NCBI GenBank assembly: GCA_044226535.1
Contig: JBGAGT010000002.1
Location: forward strand, 248,001-312,000
Direction of reading: 5' to 3'
Source: VBCG01 sp044226535
Lineage (GTDB): Bacteria; Pseudomonadota; Gammaproteobacteria; Burkholderiales; Casimicrobiaceae
Length of the DNA stretch: 64,000 nucleotides
The first letter of the stretch is position 1. Each line of letters starts with the position of its first letter. Position numbers and translations under genes: made by a program. Shown piece by piece: positions 9,122-16,754 of the stretch. The notes under the pieces were generated by a model. That model was not told where the DNA came from, made no database searches, and saw only the letters and a list, made by a program, of their open reading frames with translations.

Positions 9122-10020
9122 CCCTCAACGAGCTGCGCTACGTCGTGGCGCTGGCGCACGAGCGGAGCTTCGGGCGCGCGGCGGCGCGCTGCTTCGTCAG
9201 CCAGCCGGCGCTGTCGGTGGCGATCCAGAAGCTCGAGGAGGAGCTCGGCGCGCCGCTGTTCGAGCGCGGCAAGTCGGAGGTGACGACGACGCTGGTGGGC
9301 GAACGCGTCGTCGAGCAGGCACAGCGCGTGCTGGAGGGCGTGGCGCGCATCCGCGATATCGCCAAGGCGGGCCAGGACCCGCTGGCGGGCGTGCTCAAGG
9401 TGGGTGTCATCTACACCATCGCGCCCTACCTCCTGCCGGACCTCGTGCCCGCGCTGCACGCACGGGCACCGCAGATGCCGCTGGAGATCGAGGAGAACCT
9501 GACCGAGAACCTCGAGTCGGGGCTCAAGTCCGGTCGCATCGACGTCGCCATCGTCGCGCTGCCCTTCGACTCGCCCGGCATCCTCACCGAGGTCCTTTAC
9601 GAGGAGCCTTTCGAGGTCGTGGTGCCGAAGGGCCACGCCTGGTCGGGGCGCAGCACCGTCGAGGCGGGGGAGCTCGCGCAGGCGCACACCATCCTGATGA
9701 ACGTCGGCCACTGCTTCCGCGACCAGGTGCTGGGCGCGTGCCCCGAGCTCAACCACTCCGAGACGCAGATCGCGCGCACCAACTCGCTGGAGACGGTGCG
9801 CAACATGGTGGCCTCGGGGCTCGGCGTGTCGGTGTTGCCGCGCGACGCGCTGGTGCCGAAGTACCGCAGCGACCTCGTGGTCGCGGTGCCGTTCTCGGCA
9901 CCGGTGCCGACGCGGCGCGTGGCGATCGCCTACCGCAAGTCGTTCCCGCGCCCGGCCGCGGTCGCGGCGCTGCGCGACGCGGTGGTCGCGTCGCGTCGCC
10001 GGGAGGGAAACGATGGATAA
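9118..10020 (+). CDS. oxyR: Hydrogen peroxide sensor and regulator OxyR
   Basis: This 300-residue LysR-type activator has an N-terminal winged helix-turn-helix (residues 1-60, SFGRAAARCFVSQPALS) and a periplasmic-binding-protein-like sensor domain. The redox pair that defines OxyR is present at exactly the classical numbering: Cys199 and Cys208 in GHCFRDQVLGAC. Peroxide forms a disulfide between them and switches on antioxidant genes such as katG and ahpC, none of which lie in this window. The gene overlaps the end of galU by 4 bases, an unusual partner. Its 3' end meets the terminator of the opposite-strand tRNA-Val. Confidence 0.94.
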   Translation: MTLNELRYVVALAHERSFGRAAARCFVSQPALSVAIQKLEEELGAPLFERGKSEVTTTLVGERVVEQAQRVLEGVARIRDIAKAGQDPLAGVLKVGVIYTIAPYLLPDLVPALHARAPQMPLEIEENLTENLESGLKSGRIDVAIVALPFDSPGILTEVLYEEPFEVVVPKGHAWSGRSTVEAGELAQAHTILMNVGHCFRDQVLGACPELNHSETQIARTNSLETVRNMVASGLGVSVLPRDALVPKYRSDLVVAVPFSAPVPTRRVAIAYRKSFPRPAAVAALRDAVVASRRREGNDG

Positions 10021-10050
10021 AAAAAAGGGATCACGTTTGCACGCAATCCC
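10019..10050 (-). terminator. Rho-independent terminator of tRNA-Val
   Basis: Read on the minus strand, GGGAT and ATCCC form a stem with an inner CGT/ACG pairing closed by a GCAA tetraloop, followed by a run of eight T. It lies just after the tRNA 3' end and touches the oxyR stop codon. Confidence 0.8.
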
Positions 10051-10061
10051 TTGGTTCGATG

Positions 10062-10136
10062 TGGTGGGCGATACTGGGTTTGAACCAGTGACCCCTGCCG
10101 TGTGAAGGCAGTGCTCTACCGCTGAGCTAACCGCCC
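10062..10136 (-). tRNA. tRNA-Val (anticodon CAC)
   Basis: The 75-base minus-strand gene folds into a cloverleaf: acceptor GGGCGGT pairs with ATCGCCC, the D arm starts TTAGCTCAGC, the anticodon stem CTGCC/GGCAG encloses the loop TTCACAC with anticodon CAC, and the T arm carries GGTTCAAACC. The 3' CCA is encoded. Confidence 0.96.
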
Positions 10137-10159
10137 CGCGAACCCAGACAGGAGCTTGG

Positions 10160-10189
10160 ATTTAACCACAGCGGACCCCTGCGCGGCAA
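10160..10189 (-). promoter_or_regulatory. Candidate promoter of tRNA-Val
   Basis: On the minus strand TTGCCG (10184-10189) and TTAAAT (10160-10165) are separated by 18 bases and lie about 25 bases before the tRNA 5' end. Confidence 0.5.
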
Positions 10190-10222
10190 TGTCCGTCGGG
10201 TTCCGGCGACGTGGGAAAGACA

Positions 10223-10262
10223 TGCACCGCGATGGTGCGCTTGCGTGCACCAAGATGAAGCA
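10223..10262 (+). promoter_or_regulatory. Two NtrC-like dyads upstream of the Anbu operon
   Basis: Two 17-base dyads lie in the 226-base gap before the ATP-grasp gene: TGCACC-N5-GGTGCg (10223-10239; 11 of 12 positions of TGCACC-N5-GGTGCA) and TGCACC-N5-GaaGCA (10246-10262; 10 of 12). Their centres are 23 bases apart, about two helical turns. This is the form of paired NtrC enhancer sites. Downstream the only GG-N10-GC combination (10331-10344) is a weak sigma-54 candidate, and a weak TTGTAC (10316) to TATCGC (10339) sigma-70 candidate also exists. Binding by NtrC is inferred. Confidence 0.45.
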
Positions 10263-10362
10263 ATTTGCCCGGCCGAGGCCGACCCGTGGACGCTTAAGCA
10301 CGCCAAATCAAAGGGTTGTACAATGACCCGGGTCGTGCTATCGCTAGCATAGAACGCTTTCC

Positions 10363-11781
10363 ATGCCGCCTTCCATCCCCTACGACGAAATGCGCGACCC
10401 CGGCTCGGGGGTCCGGCCGCACTACCGGCCCTTCGCCGCGTGGCTGGCGCGGACGCCGGTGGAAAGGATCGCCCAGAAGCGTGACGAGGCCGAGCGCGCG
10501 TTCCACCGCGTCGGCATCACCTTCGCCGTGTACGGGAAGGACGAGGGCACCGAGCGCCTCATCCCCTTCGACCTCGTCCCGCGCATCATCCCGGGCCACG
10601 AGTGGACCATGCTCGAGCGCGGGCTGCTGCAGCGCGTCGCCGCGCTCAACGCCTTCCTCGCCGATATCTACGGCGCGCAGCGCATCCTCGATGCCGGCGT
10701 GATCCCGCGCGAGCGCGTGCTGGGCAACGCCCAGTACCGGCGCGAGATGGCGGGCTTCGCGGTGCCGGGCGGAATCTACGCGCACATCGCCGGCATCGAC
10801 CTCGTTCGCGCCGGCGACGGGCTCTGGTACGTGCTCGAGGACAACCTGCGCGTGCCCTCCGGCGTGTCGTACATGCTGGAGAACCGCAAGATGATGATGC
10901 GGCTCTTCGCCGAGCTCTTCGCCACCCAGTCGATCCGGCCCGTCCAGCATTACCCCGACCTGCTGCTCGAGAACCTGCGCGCCGTGGCGCCCGCGGGCGA
11001 GGAGGCGCCGACGGTGGCGGTGCTGACGCCGGGGCCCTGGAACTCGGCGTACTTCGAGCACAGCTTCCTCGCCCAGCAGATGGGCGTCGAGCTCGTCGAG
11101 GGGCAGGACCTCTTCGTCCGCGACGGCAAGCTCTACATGCGCACCACGCGCGGGCCGCAGCGCGTGCACGTGCTGTACCGGCGCCTCGACGACGACTTCA
11201 TCGACCCGACCGCGTTCCGGCCCGACTCGCGGCTCGGCGTGCCCGGGCTGTTCGACGCCTATCGCAGCGGCAAGGTCACGCTCGCCAACGCCATCGGCAC
11301 GGGGGTCGCCGACGACAAGTCGATCTACCCCTGGGTGCCGGACATGGTGCGTTACTACCTCGGCGAGGAGCCGATCCTCGCCAACGTGCCGACCTTCCAG
11401 CTCTCGCGCCCCGAGGAGCGCGACCACGTGCTGGCCCACCTCGCCGAGCTGGTGGTGAAGGAGGTGCACGGCGCCGGCGGCTACGGCATGCTGGTCGGGC
11501 CCATGTCCACCGCCGCCGAGCGCGAGGAGTTCCGCGCGCGCATCCTCGCGCGTCCCGAGACCTACATCGCCCAGCCCACGCTGGCGCTGTCCACCTGCCC
11601 GACGCTGGTCGAATCGGGCATCGCGCCGCGCCACATCGACCTCCGGCCCTACGTGCTCTCGGGCAAGTCCTCGCACGTGGTGCCGGGCGGGCTCACGCGC
11701 GTCGCGCTGCGCGAGGGCTCCCTGGTGGTGAATTCCTCGCAGGGCGGTGGCACCAAGGACACCTGGGTCGTCGACGACTGA
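10363..11781 (+). CDS. Circularly permuted ATP-grasp protein (DUF404/DUF407)
   Basis: The 472-residue protein belongs to the circularly permuted type-2 ATP-grasp family, related to glutathionylspermidine synthase. Characteristic stretches are present: IPFDLVPRII, ENLRVPSGVSYMLENR, the DNLRVPSG nucleotide/metal region and KEVHGAGGYGMLVGP. Such enzymes are predicted to form amide bonds by ATP-dependent carboxylate activation. It is the first gene of a four-gene operon with the alpha-E protein, Anbu and a transglutaminase-like protein. Comparative work on ATP-grasp amidoligases has proposed that these genes make and process a peptide or protein modification; the substrate is unknown. The protein has no signal peptide and should be cytoplasmic. 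Confidence 0.92.
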   Translation: MPPSIPYDEMRDPGSGVRPHYRPFAAWLARTPVERIAQKRDEAERAFHRVGITFAVYGKDEGTERLIPFDLVPRIIPGHEWTMLERGLLQRVAALNAFLADIYGAQRILDAGVIPRERVLGNAQYRREMAGFAVPGGIYAHIAGIDLVRAGDGLWYVLEDNLRVPSGVSYMLENRKMMMRLFAELFATQSIRPVQHYPDLLLENLRAVAPAGEEAPTVAVLTPGPWNSAYFEHSFLAQQMGVELVEGQDLFVRDGKLYMRTTRGPQRVHVLYRRLDDDFIDPTAFRPDSRLGVPGLFDAYRSGKVTLANAIGTGVADDKSIYPWVPDMVRYYLGEEPILANVPTFQLSRPEERDHVLAHLAELVVKEVHGAGGYGMLVGPMSTAAEREEFRARILARPETYIAQPTLALSTCPTLVESGIAPRHIDLRPYVLSGKSSHVVPGGLTRVALREGSLVVNSSQGGGTKDTWVVDD

Positions 11782-11805
11782 ACCGGCGCCGGCTCCCATT
11801 CCCCC

Positions 11806-12765
11806 ATGCTCTCGCGCACCGCCAACGAGCTCTACTGGATGGCCCGCCACATCGAGCGCGCCGAGAACACCGCGCGGCTGCTCGACGTGACCTGGCGCAC
11901 CTCGCTCCTGCCCTACGAGGTCACCGAGGTCGACGCCGACTGGGCCGATCCCTGGGCCGTGCCGCTGGTGACCACGGGCACGGCCACCGCCTACTACGCG
12001 GTCAACAGCTCGGTCACCGCCGAGGGCGTCCTGCAGTTCCTGATCCTCGACCCCTACAACCCCTCGTCGATCTACTCCTGCCTGCGCGCCGCGCGCGAGT
12101 CGGCACGGACGGTGCGCGGGGCGATCACCTCGGAGATGTACGAGGACCTGAATGCCGCGTGGATCGAGATGCGCGACCGCGAGGGCGGCGCCGCCGCGCT
12201 CGAGTCGGCCAGCGTGCAGGCGCTGTGCGAATGGGTCAAGGCGCGCTCGCACGGCTTCCGCGGCGTGACCTTCGGCACCATGCTGCGCGGCGAGGAATAC
12301 GACTTCATCCGGCTCGGCACCCACATCGAGCGCGCCGACAACACGGCGCGCATCCTCGACACCAAGTACCACCTGCTGCTGCCTTCCGCCGCCGACGTGG
12401 GCGGGGCGGTCGACTACTACCAGTGGTCGTCGCTGCTGCAGTCACTGTCGGGGCTCGAAGCGTACCGCCGCATCTACAGCGACGTCATCTCGCCGCGGCG
12501 CGTGGCCGAGATGCTGGTGCTGCACGAGGACATGCCTCGATCGCTGCACGCCTGCATGCAGATGCTGCGCGACACGCTGTCGAACCTCTGCGAGCCGCGC
12601 AACGACGAGCTGATGCGGATGGCGGGCGAGCTGCACGCGCGGCTGCACTACGGCCGCGTCGAGGACATCATGCGTTTCGGGCTGCACGAGTACCTGATGG
12701 ACTTCCTCGCGCGCATCTCGCGGCTGGGCGAGGAGATCAGCCGCCGCTTCCTGGTACCGGCCTAG
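11806..12765 (+). CDS. Alpha-E domain protein (DUF403)
   Basis: The 319-residue, largely helical protein begins MLSRTANELYWMARHIERAEN, the signature of the alpha-E family, and has the typical second SGLEAYRRIY and ARISRLGEEISRRF segments. The family is nearly always encoded beside a circularly permuted ATP-grasp gene, either separately or fused to it, and is thought to work as its partner or as part of the ligase. No catalytic residues are established. It starts 24 bases after the ATP-grasp gene and is followed by Anbu after 63 bases. Confidence 0.9.
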   Translation: MLSRTANELYWMARHIERAENTARLLDVTWRTSLLPYEVTEVDADWADPWAVPLVTTGTATAYYAVNSSVTAEGVLQFLILDPYNPSSIYSCLRAARESARTVRGAITSEMYEDLNAAWIEMRDREGGAAALESASVQALCEWVKARSHGFRGVTFGTMLRGEEYDFIRLGTHIERADNTARILDTKYHLLLPSAADVGGAVDYYQWSSLLQSLSGLEAYRRIYSDVISPRRVAEMLVLHEDMPRSLHACMQMLRDTLSNLCEPRNDELMRMAGELHARLHYGRVEDIMRFGLHEYLMDFLARISRLGEEISRRFLVPA

Positions 12766-12828
12766 GGCGGCGCCCCGCGTTCCGCTAGAATCAGGGGCCG
12801 TGAAACACGCTCCAACGAAGCGACGCCG

Positions 12829-13557
12829 ATGACCTACTGCGTGGCGATGGCGCTCGACGCCGGCATGATCTTCGCCTCCGATTCCCGCACCAACGCCGGT
12901 GTCGACCACGTCGCGCGGTTCTCCAAGATGCGCGTTTTCGCGCGCCCCGGCGACCGCGCCATCGTGATGCTGTCGTCGGGCAACCTGTCGCTCACGCAAA
13001 GCGCGGTCAACGCGCTCGAGCGCCGCAACCGCGACGACTCGGTGCAAAGCGTGATGAACGCCGGCTCGATGTACGACGTCGCGCTGATGCTGGGCGAGGC
13101 GCTGCGCGAGGTGAGGGTGCGCGACGCGGGCTACCTCGAGCAGAACAACATCGACGCCACCGCCAATTTCCTGGTCGGCGGCCAGGTCGCGGGCGAGGCG
13201 CCGCGCCTGTTCCATGTCTACGGCGAAGGCAACTTCATCGAGGCCACCAGCGAAACCTGCTATTTCCAGATCGGCGAGAGCAAGTACGGCAAGCCGGTGA
13301 TCGACCGCGTGGTCAACCGCACGACCTCGCTGTCCGACGCGACCAAGGCGACGCTGGTGTCGTTCGACTCGACCATGCGCTCCAACATCTCGGTCGGCCT
13401 GCCCATCGACCTCGTCGTGTACGAGGTCGACTCGCTGGACGTCTCGCTGCGCCGCCGCCTCGACGAGGACGACCCGTATTACCAGATGATCCACACGCAA
13501 TGGGGCGAGGGCCTGCGACGGGTCTTCGCCGAGCTCCCCGACCCGGACTGGCTGTGA
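12829..13557 (+). CDS. Anbu (ancestral beta-subunit) proteasome-like protease
   Basis: The 242-residue protein is an Ntn-hydrolase of the proteasome beta superfamily. It begins MTYCVAMALDAGMIFASDSRTNAG; removal of Met would expose Thr as the N-terminal nucleophile, and Asp, Lys and Ser residues of the beta-subunit active site follow in the usual places. Published Anbu structures form open helical or lock-washer assemblies rather than closed barrels, and no dedicated ATPase is known. Its fixed association with the ATP-grasp, alpha-E and transglutaminase genes points to a shared pathway. The ATG at 12829 has only a weak Shine-Dalgarno; a TAGAAT at 12785 could be an internal promoter. Confidence 0.93.
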   Translation: MTYCVAMALDAGMIFASDSRTNAGVDHVARFSKMRVFARPGDRAIVMLSSGNLSLTQSAVNALERRNRDDSVQSVMNAGSMYDVALMLGEALREVRVRDAGYLEQNNIDATANFLVGGQVAGEAPRLFHVYGEGNFIEATSETCYFQIGESKYGKPVIDRVVNRTTSLSDATKATLVSFDSTMRSNISVGLPIDLVVYEVDSLDVSLRRRLDEDDPYYQMIHTQWGEGLRRVFAELPDPDWL

Positions 13558-13586
13558 CGGGCGCCGGCCCTGCCGCGGGGGGAGAC

Positions 13587-14459
13587 ATGATCCGCTTCCG
13601 GCTGCGCCACCGCACGGCGTACCTGTTCGACCGCGCCGTGCAGCTCTCGCCCCACGAGTTGAGGCTCCGCCCCGCGCCGCACACGCGCGCGCCGATCGAG
13701 CGTTACGCGTTCTCGGTGAGCGCACCCCTCGATCCCGCGCCGACGCTGCACTGGCAGCAGGACCCGTACAACAACTGGGTGGCACGGCTCACTTTTCCCC
13801 GGCCGACGCCCGAGCTCGCCTTCGAGGTGGAGCTCGACGCAGGCTACGTCGACGTCAATCCCTTCGACTTTTTCGTCGACCCTTCCGCGTCCACCTGGCC
13901 CTTCGCCTACGCGCCGCTGGTGGCGCGCGCACTGGGGCCCTACCTCGGCCACCCCCAGCAGAACGGCGCGCGCCTCGGCCGCTGGGTCGGCGAGTTCCGC
14001 CAGACCGTGAAGCCGGACGAGCCGACCATCGCCATGCTGGTGCGGCTCAACCGCCGGCTCCGCGAGGACGTCGACTACCGCGTGCGCGACGAGGAGGGCG
14101 TGCAGGCGGCGGAGGACACGCTGGCGGCGGGATCGGGCTCCTGCCGGGACTCGGCGTGGCTGCTCGCGGCGATCCTGCGCGCCATGGGCATCGCCGCGCG
14201 CTTCGTGTCAGGCTACCTGGTGGAGATCGCCACGGCGCCCGGCATGCGCGACGAGGGCAGCCTGCACGCCTGGGTCGAGGCCTACCTGCCAGGCGCGGGC
14301 TGGGTCGGGCTCGACCCGACCTCGGGCCTCCTCGCCGCGGGAGGACACATCCCGCTGGCCTGCGCGGTCGACCCCGAGATGGCGGCGCCGCTCACCGGCA
14401 CGCGCGAGGCGAGCGGCGCGCGCTTCGAGGCGTCGATCGCGCTCGAGCGGCTGCGGTAG
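13587..14459 (+). CDS. Transglutaminase-like cysteine protease family protein
   Basis: The 290-residue protein has an N-terminal bacterial transglutaminase-like domain (RFRLRHRTAYLFDRAVQLSPHELRL region) and a C-terminal transglutaminase/protease core. The catalytic triad is intact: Cys186 in GSGSCRDSAW, His227 in SLHAWVEAY and Asp243 in GLDPT. The ATG at 13587 follows a GGGGGGAGA Shine-Dalgarno; the longer open frame overlaps anbu. Proteins of this kind hydrolyse or transfer amide bonds. As last gene of the operon it may remove or process the product of the ATP-grasp enzyme, which is inference. gltX starts 38 bases downstream on the same strand. Confidence 0.92.
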   Translation: MIRFRLRHRTAYLFDRAVQLSPHELRLRPAPHTRAPIERYAFSVSAPLDPAPTLHWQQDPYNNWVARLTFPRPTPELAFEVELDAGYVDVNPFDFFVDPSASTWPFAYAPLVARALGPYLGHPQQNGARLGRWVGEFRQTVKPDEPTIAMLVRLNRRLREDVDYRVRDEEGVQAAEDTLAAGSGSCRDSAWLLAAILRAMGIAARFVSGYLVEIATAPGMRDEGSLHAWVEAYLPGAGWVGLDPTSGLLAAGGHIPLACAVDPEMAAPLTGTREASGARFEASIALERLR

Positions 14460-14497
14460 ACTCGCCGGCTCCCCTTTCGATTCCGCATCGCGCCACC

Positions 14498-15958
14498 GTG
14501 AGCGTCCGCACGCGCTTCGCCCCGAGCCCCACGGGCTTCCTGCACCTCGGCAACATCCGTTCCGCGCTGTTCCCCTGGGCCTTCGCACGCCACAACGGCG
14601 GGACCTTCATCCTGCGCATCGAGGACACCGACCTCGAGCGCTCCTCGGCCGAGGCGGTGGCCGCGATCGTCGACGCGATGGCCTGGCTCGGCCTCGCCTA
14701 CGACGAAGGCCCGTACTACCAGATGCAGCGCATGCCGCGCTACCGCGAGGTCATCGCCTCGATGCTCGAGCGCGGCCTCGCCTACCACTGCTACATGACG
14801 TCGGCGGAGCTCGACAAGCTCCGCGAGATGCAGATGGCGGCCGGCATGAAGCCGCGCTACGACGGGCGCTGGCGCCCCGAGAACGCGGCGGGGCGCGCGC
14901 CGCCGCCGGGTGTCGCGCCGGTGGTGCGCTTCCGCAATCCCGACGACGGCCTCGTCGAGTGGCAGGACGCCGTCAAGGGGCCGATCGCCATCGCCAACGG
15001 CGAGCTCGACGACCTGGTGATCGCGCGTGCCGACGGCACGCCCACCTACAACTTCTGCGTGGTGGTCGACGACCTCGACATGCGCATCACCCACGTCATC
15101 CGCGGCGACGACCACGTCAACAACACGCCGAGGCAGATCAACATGATGCGCGCGCTCGGCGCCACGCCGCCGGTGTTCGCGCACCTGCCGACGGTGCTCA
15201 CGCCGGAGGGCGACAAGCTCTCCAAGCGCCACGGCGCGCGCGGCGTCCTGCAGTACCGCGACGACGGCTACCTGCCCGAGGCGGTGGTGAACTACCTCGC
15301 GCGGCTCGGCTGGTCGCATGGCGACGCCGAGGTGTTCGGCATCGACGAGTTCGTGCAATGGTTCGACCTCGAGGGCCTGTCGGGTTCGCCGGGCCGCTTC
15401 GACCCCGCCAAGCTCGAGTGGATCAACCACGAGCACATCAAGCGGCTGCCCCTCGACGACCTTGCGGCGCGACTCGCGCCCTTCGTCGCCGCGCACGGCC
15501 TCGACACCGCGCGGGGGCCCGCGATCGCGGACGTGGCTGCGCTGCTGCGCGACCGCGCGCCCACGCTCGTGGCGATGGCGGGGCAGGCCGGGTATTTCTG
15601 GCGGGCGCCGGCCACCACGGCCGAGATGGCCGCGCAGGTCTCGCCGCGCAACCGCGCCGCGCTCGAGGCCGTGGCGCAGCGGCTGCCCCTGGCAGGCGGC
15701 ACGCGCGAGGCTTGCGCGGCGCTCCTCAAGGCGGTGGCGGCCGAGCAGGGGCTCAAGGCGGGCGAGGTGATGATGCCGGTGCGCTGGCTCGTCACCGGCA
15801 CGGGCCACACGCCGGCGATCGACGCCGTGCTCGCGCTGCTGGGCCCCGCCGAGGCGGCCGGGCGGCTGGCACGCGGGCTCGCCGGCGCGCTGTCTGGGTC
15901 GGCTTCCCCGGTATCCGCAGCCTCCGCCGCGCCTCCCGGCAAAGGTTCGCCTGCATGA
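14498..15958 (+). CDS. gltX: Glutamyl-tRNA synthetase
   Basis: The 486-residue class I synthetase charges tRNA-Glu. Its HIGH motif appears as HLGN in APSPTGFLHLGN, and KMSKS as KLSKR in GDKLSKRHGA near residue 240. The C-terminal anticodon-binding domain ends in an Ala/Pro/Ser-rich tail of about 25 residues. GTG 14498 was chosen because it gives VSVRTRFAPSPTG; the open frame upstream runs into the transglutaminase gene. No clear Shine-Dalgarno is visible. The stop overlaps the ATG of the next gene. Confidence 0.95.
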   Translation: MSVRTRFAPSPTGFLHLGNIRSALFPWAFARHNGGTFILRIEDTDLERSSAEAVAAIVDAMAWLGLAYDEGPYYQMQRMPRYREVIASMLERGLAYHCYMTSAELDKLREMQMAAGMKPRYDGRWRPENAAGRAPPPGVAPVVRFRNPDDGLVEWQDAVKGPIAIANGELDDLVIARADGTPTYNFCVVVDDLDMRITHVIRGDDHVNNTPRQINMMRALGATPPVFAHLPTVLTPEGDKLSKRHGARGVLQYRDDGYLPEAVVNYLARLGWSHGDAEVFGIDEFVQWFDLEGLSGSPGRFDPAKLEWINHEHIKRLPLDDLAARLAPFVAAHGLDTARGPAIADVAALLRDRAPTLVAMAGQAGYFWRAPATTAEMAAQVSPRNRAALEAVAQRLPLAGGTREACAALLKAVAAEQGLKAGEVMMPVRWLVTGTGHTPAIDAVLALLGPAEAAGRLARGLAGALSGSASPVSAASAAPPGKGSPA

Positions 15959-16722
15959 CGCGCTGGGTGCGCTTTCGCCACGAAGGACGGGTCGGCTTTG
16001 GCGTCCAGGAAGGGGAGGCGGTCGCCGTGCACCAGGGCGAGCTTTTCGCCGGTCCCCGCGCCACCGGCGAGACCGTGGCATTGCGCGACGTCGAGCTCCT
16101 GATGCCCTGCGTGCCGGGCAAGATGATCGGCCTTTGGCGCAACTACCGGGCGCTCAATCGCAAGAACGACGTGCCCGATCCGGTCGATCCCCTGTATTTC
16201 ATCAAGGCCGGCACCTCCTTCCTCGACCCGGGCGGGACCATCCGCAAGCCCGCGGGCTTCGACGGTACGGTGATCTTCGAGGGCGAGCTCGGCGTGGTGG
16301 TCGGGCGGCGCGCGAGCGCGGTCGACGTCGACACCGCGCGCGGCTCGATCTTCGGCTACACCTGCGTCAACGACGTCACCGGCACCGAGCCGCTGCAGGA
16401 CAGCGTGTTCCCGCACTGGACGCGCGCCAAGGGCTTCGACGGCTTCGGGCCCTTCGGGCCCTGCATCCAGACGGAGCTCGACTGGGCGGCGGCGACGCTG
16501 CGCACCACCCTCGACGGCGTCGAGCGCCAGAACTACCCACTCGCCGACATGGTGATGTCGCCCGAGACGCTGGTGAGCCGCATCTCCTTCGACATGACCC
16601 TGATGCCCGGCGACGTCATCGCCGTCGGCACCTCGCTCGGCGCCGGGCGGTTGAAGCCGGGCTGCACGGTGTCGGTGGAGATCGACGGCATCGGCGCGCT
16701 GGTCAACCGCTACGCCTCCTAG
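15955..16722 (+). CDS. Fumarylacetoacetate hydrolase-family enzyme
   Basis: The 255-residue protein has the FAH/HpcE fold signature: VPGKMIGLWRNYRALN, the metal-binding EGELGVVVG pair of acidic residues and GYTCVNDVTG, then GFDGFGPFGP. Family members cleave C-C bonds in 2,4-dioxo acids or catalyse hydratase and decarboxylase reactions with Mg or Mn; the true substrate is open. The start overlaps the gltX stop (ATGA). It may serve the aldehyde dehydrogenase locus downstream, although it lies on the other strand and converges with it across a palindrome. Confidence 0.9.
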   Translation: MTRWVRFRHEGRVGFGVQEGEAVAVHQGELFAGPRATGETVALRDVELLMPCVPGKMIGLWRNYRALNRKNDVPDPVDPLYFIKAGTSFLDPGGTIRKPAGFDGTVIFEGELGVVVGRRASAVDVDTARGSIFGYTCVNDVTGTEPLQDSVFPHWTRAKGFDGFGPFGPCIQTELDWAAATLRTTLDGVERQNYPLADMVMSPETLVSRISFDMTLMPGDVIAVGTSLGAGRLKPGCTVSVEIDGIGALVNRYAS

Positions 16723-16725
16723 CCT

Positions 16726-16753
16726 CGTCATTCCCGCGCAAGCGGGAATGACG
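16726..16753. repeat. REP-like palindrome between convergent genes
   Basis: A perfect 12-base inverted repeat (CGTCATTCCCGC and its complement) closes a GCAA loop. It fills the 32-base gap between two convergent genes, where it may act as a bidirectional terminator. It belongs to the same family as the copies at 35935, 49298, 56038, 56104, 56657 and 61926. Confidence 0.85.
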
Positions 16754-16754
16754 A

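Noticed and set aside
10331..10344. Sigma-54 promoter for the Anbu operon
   Set aside because: Only GG-N10-GC and two further positions match; too weak to list as a feature on its own.
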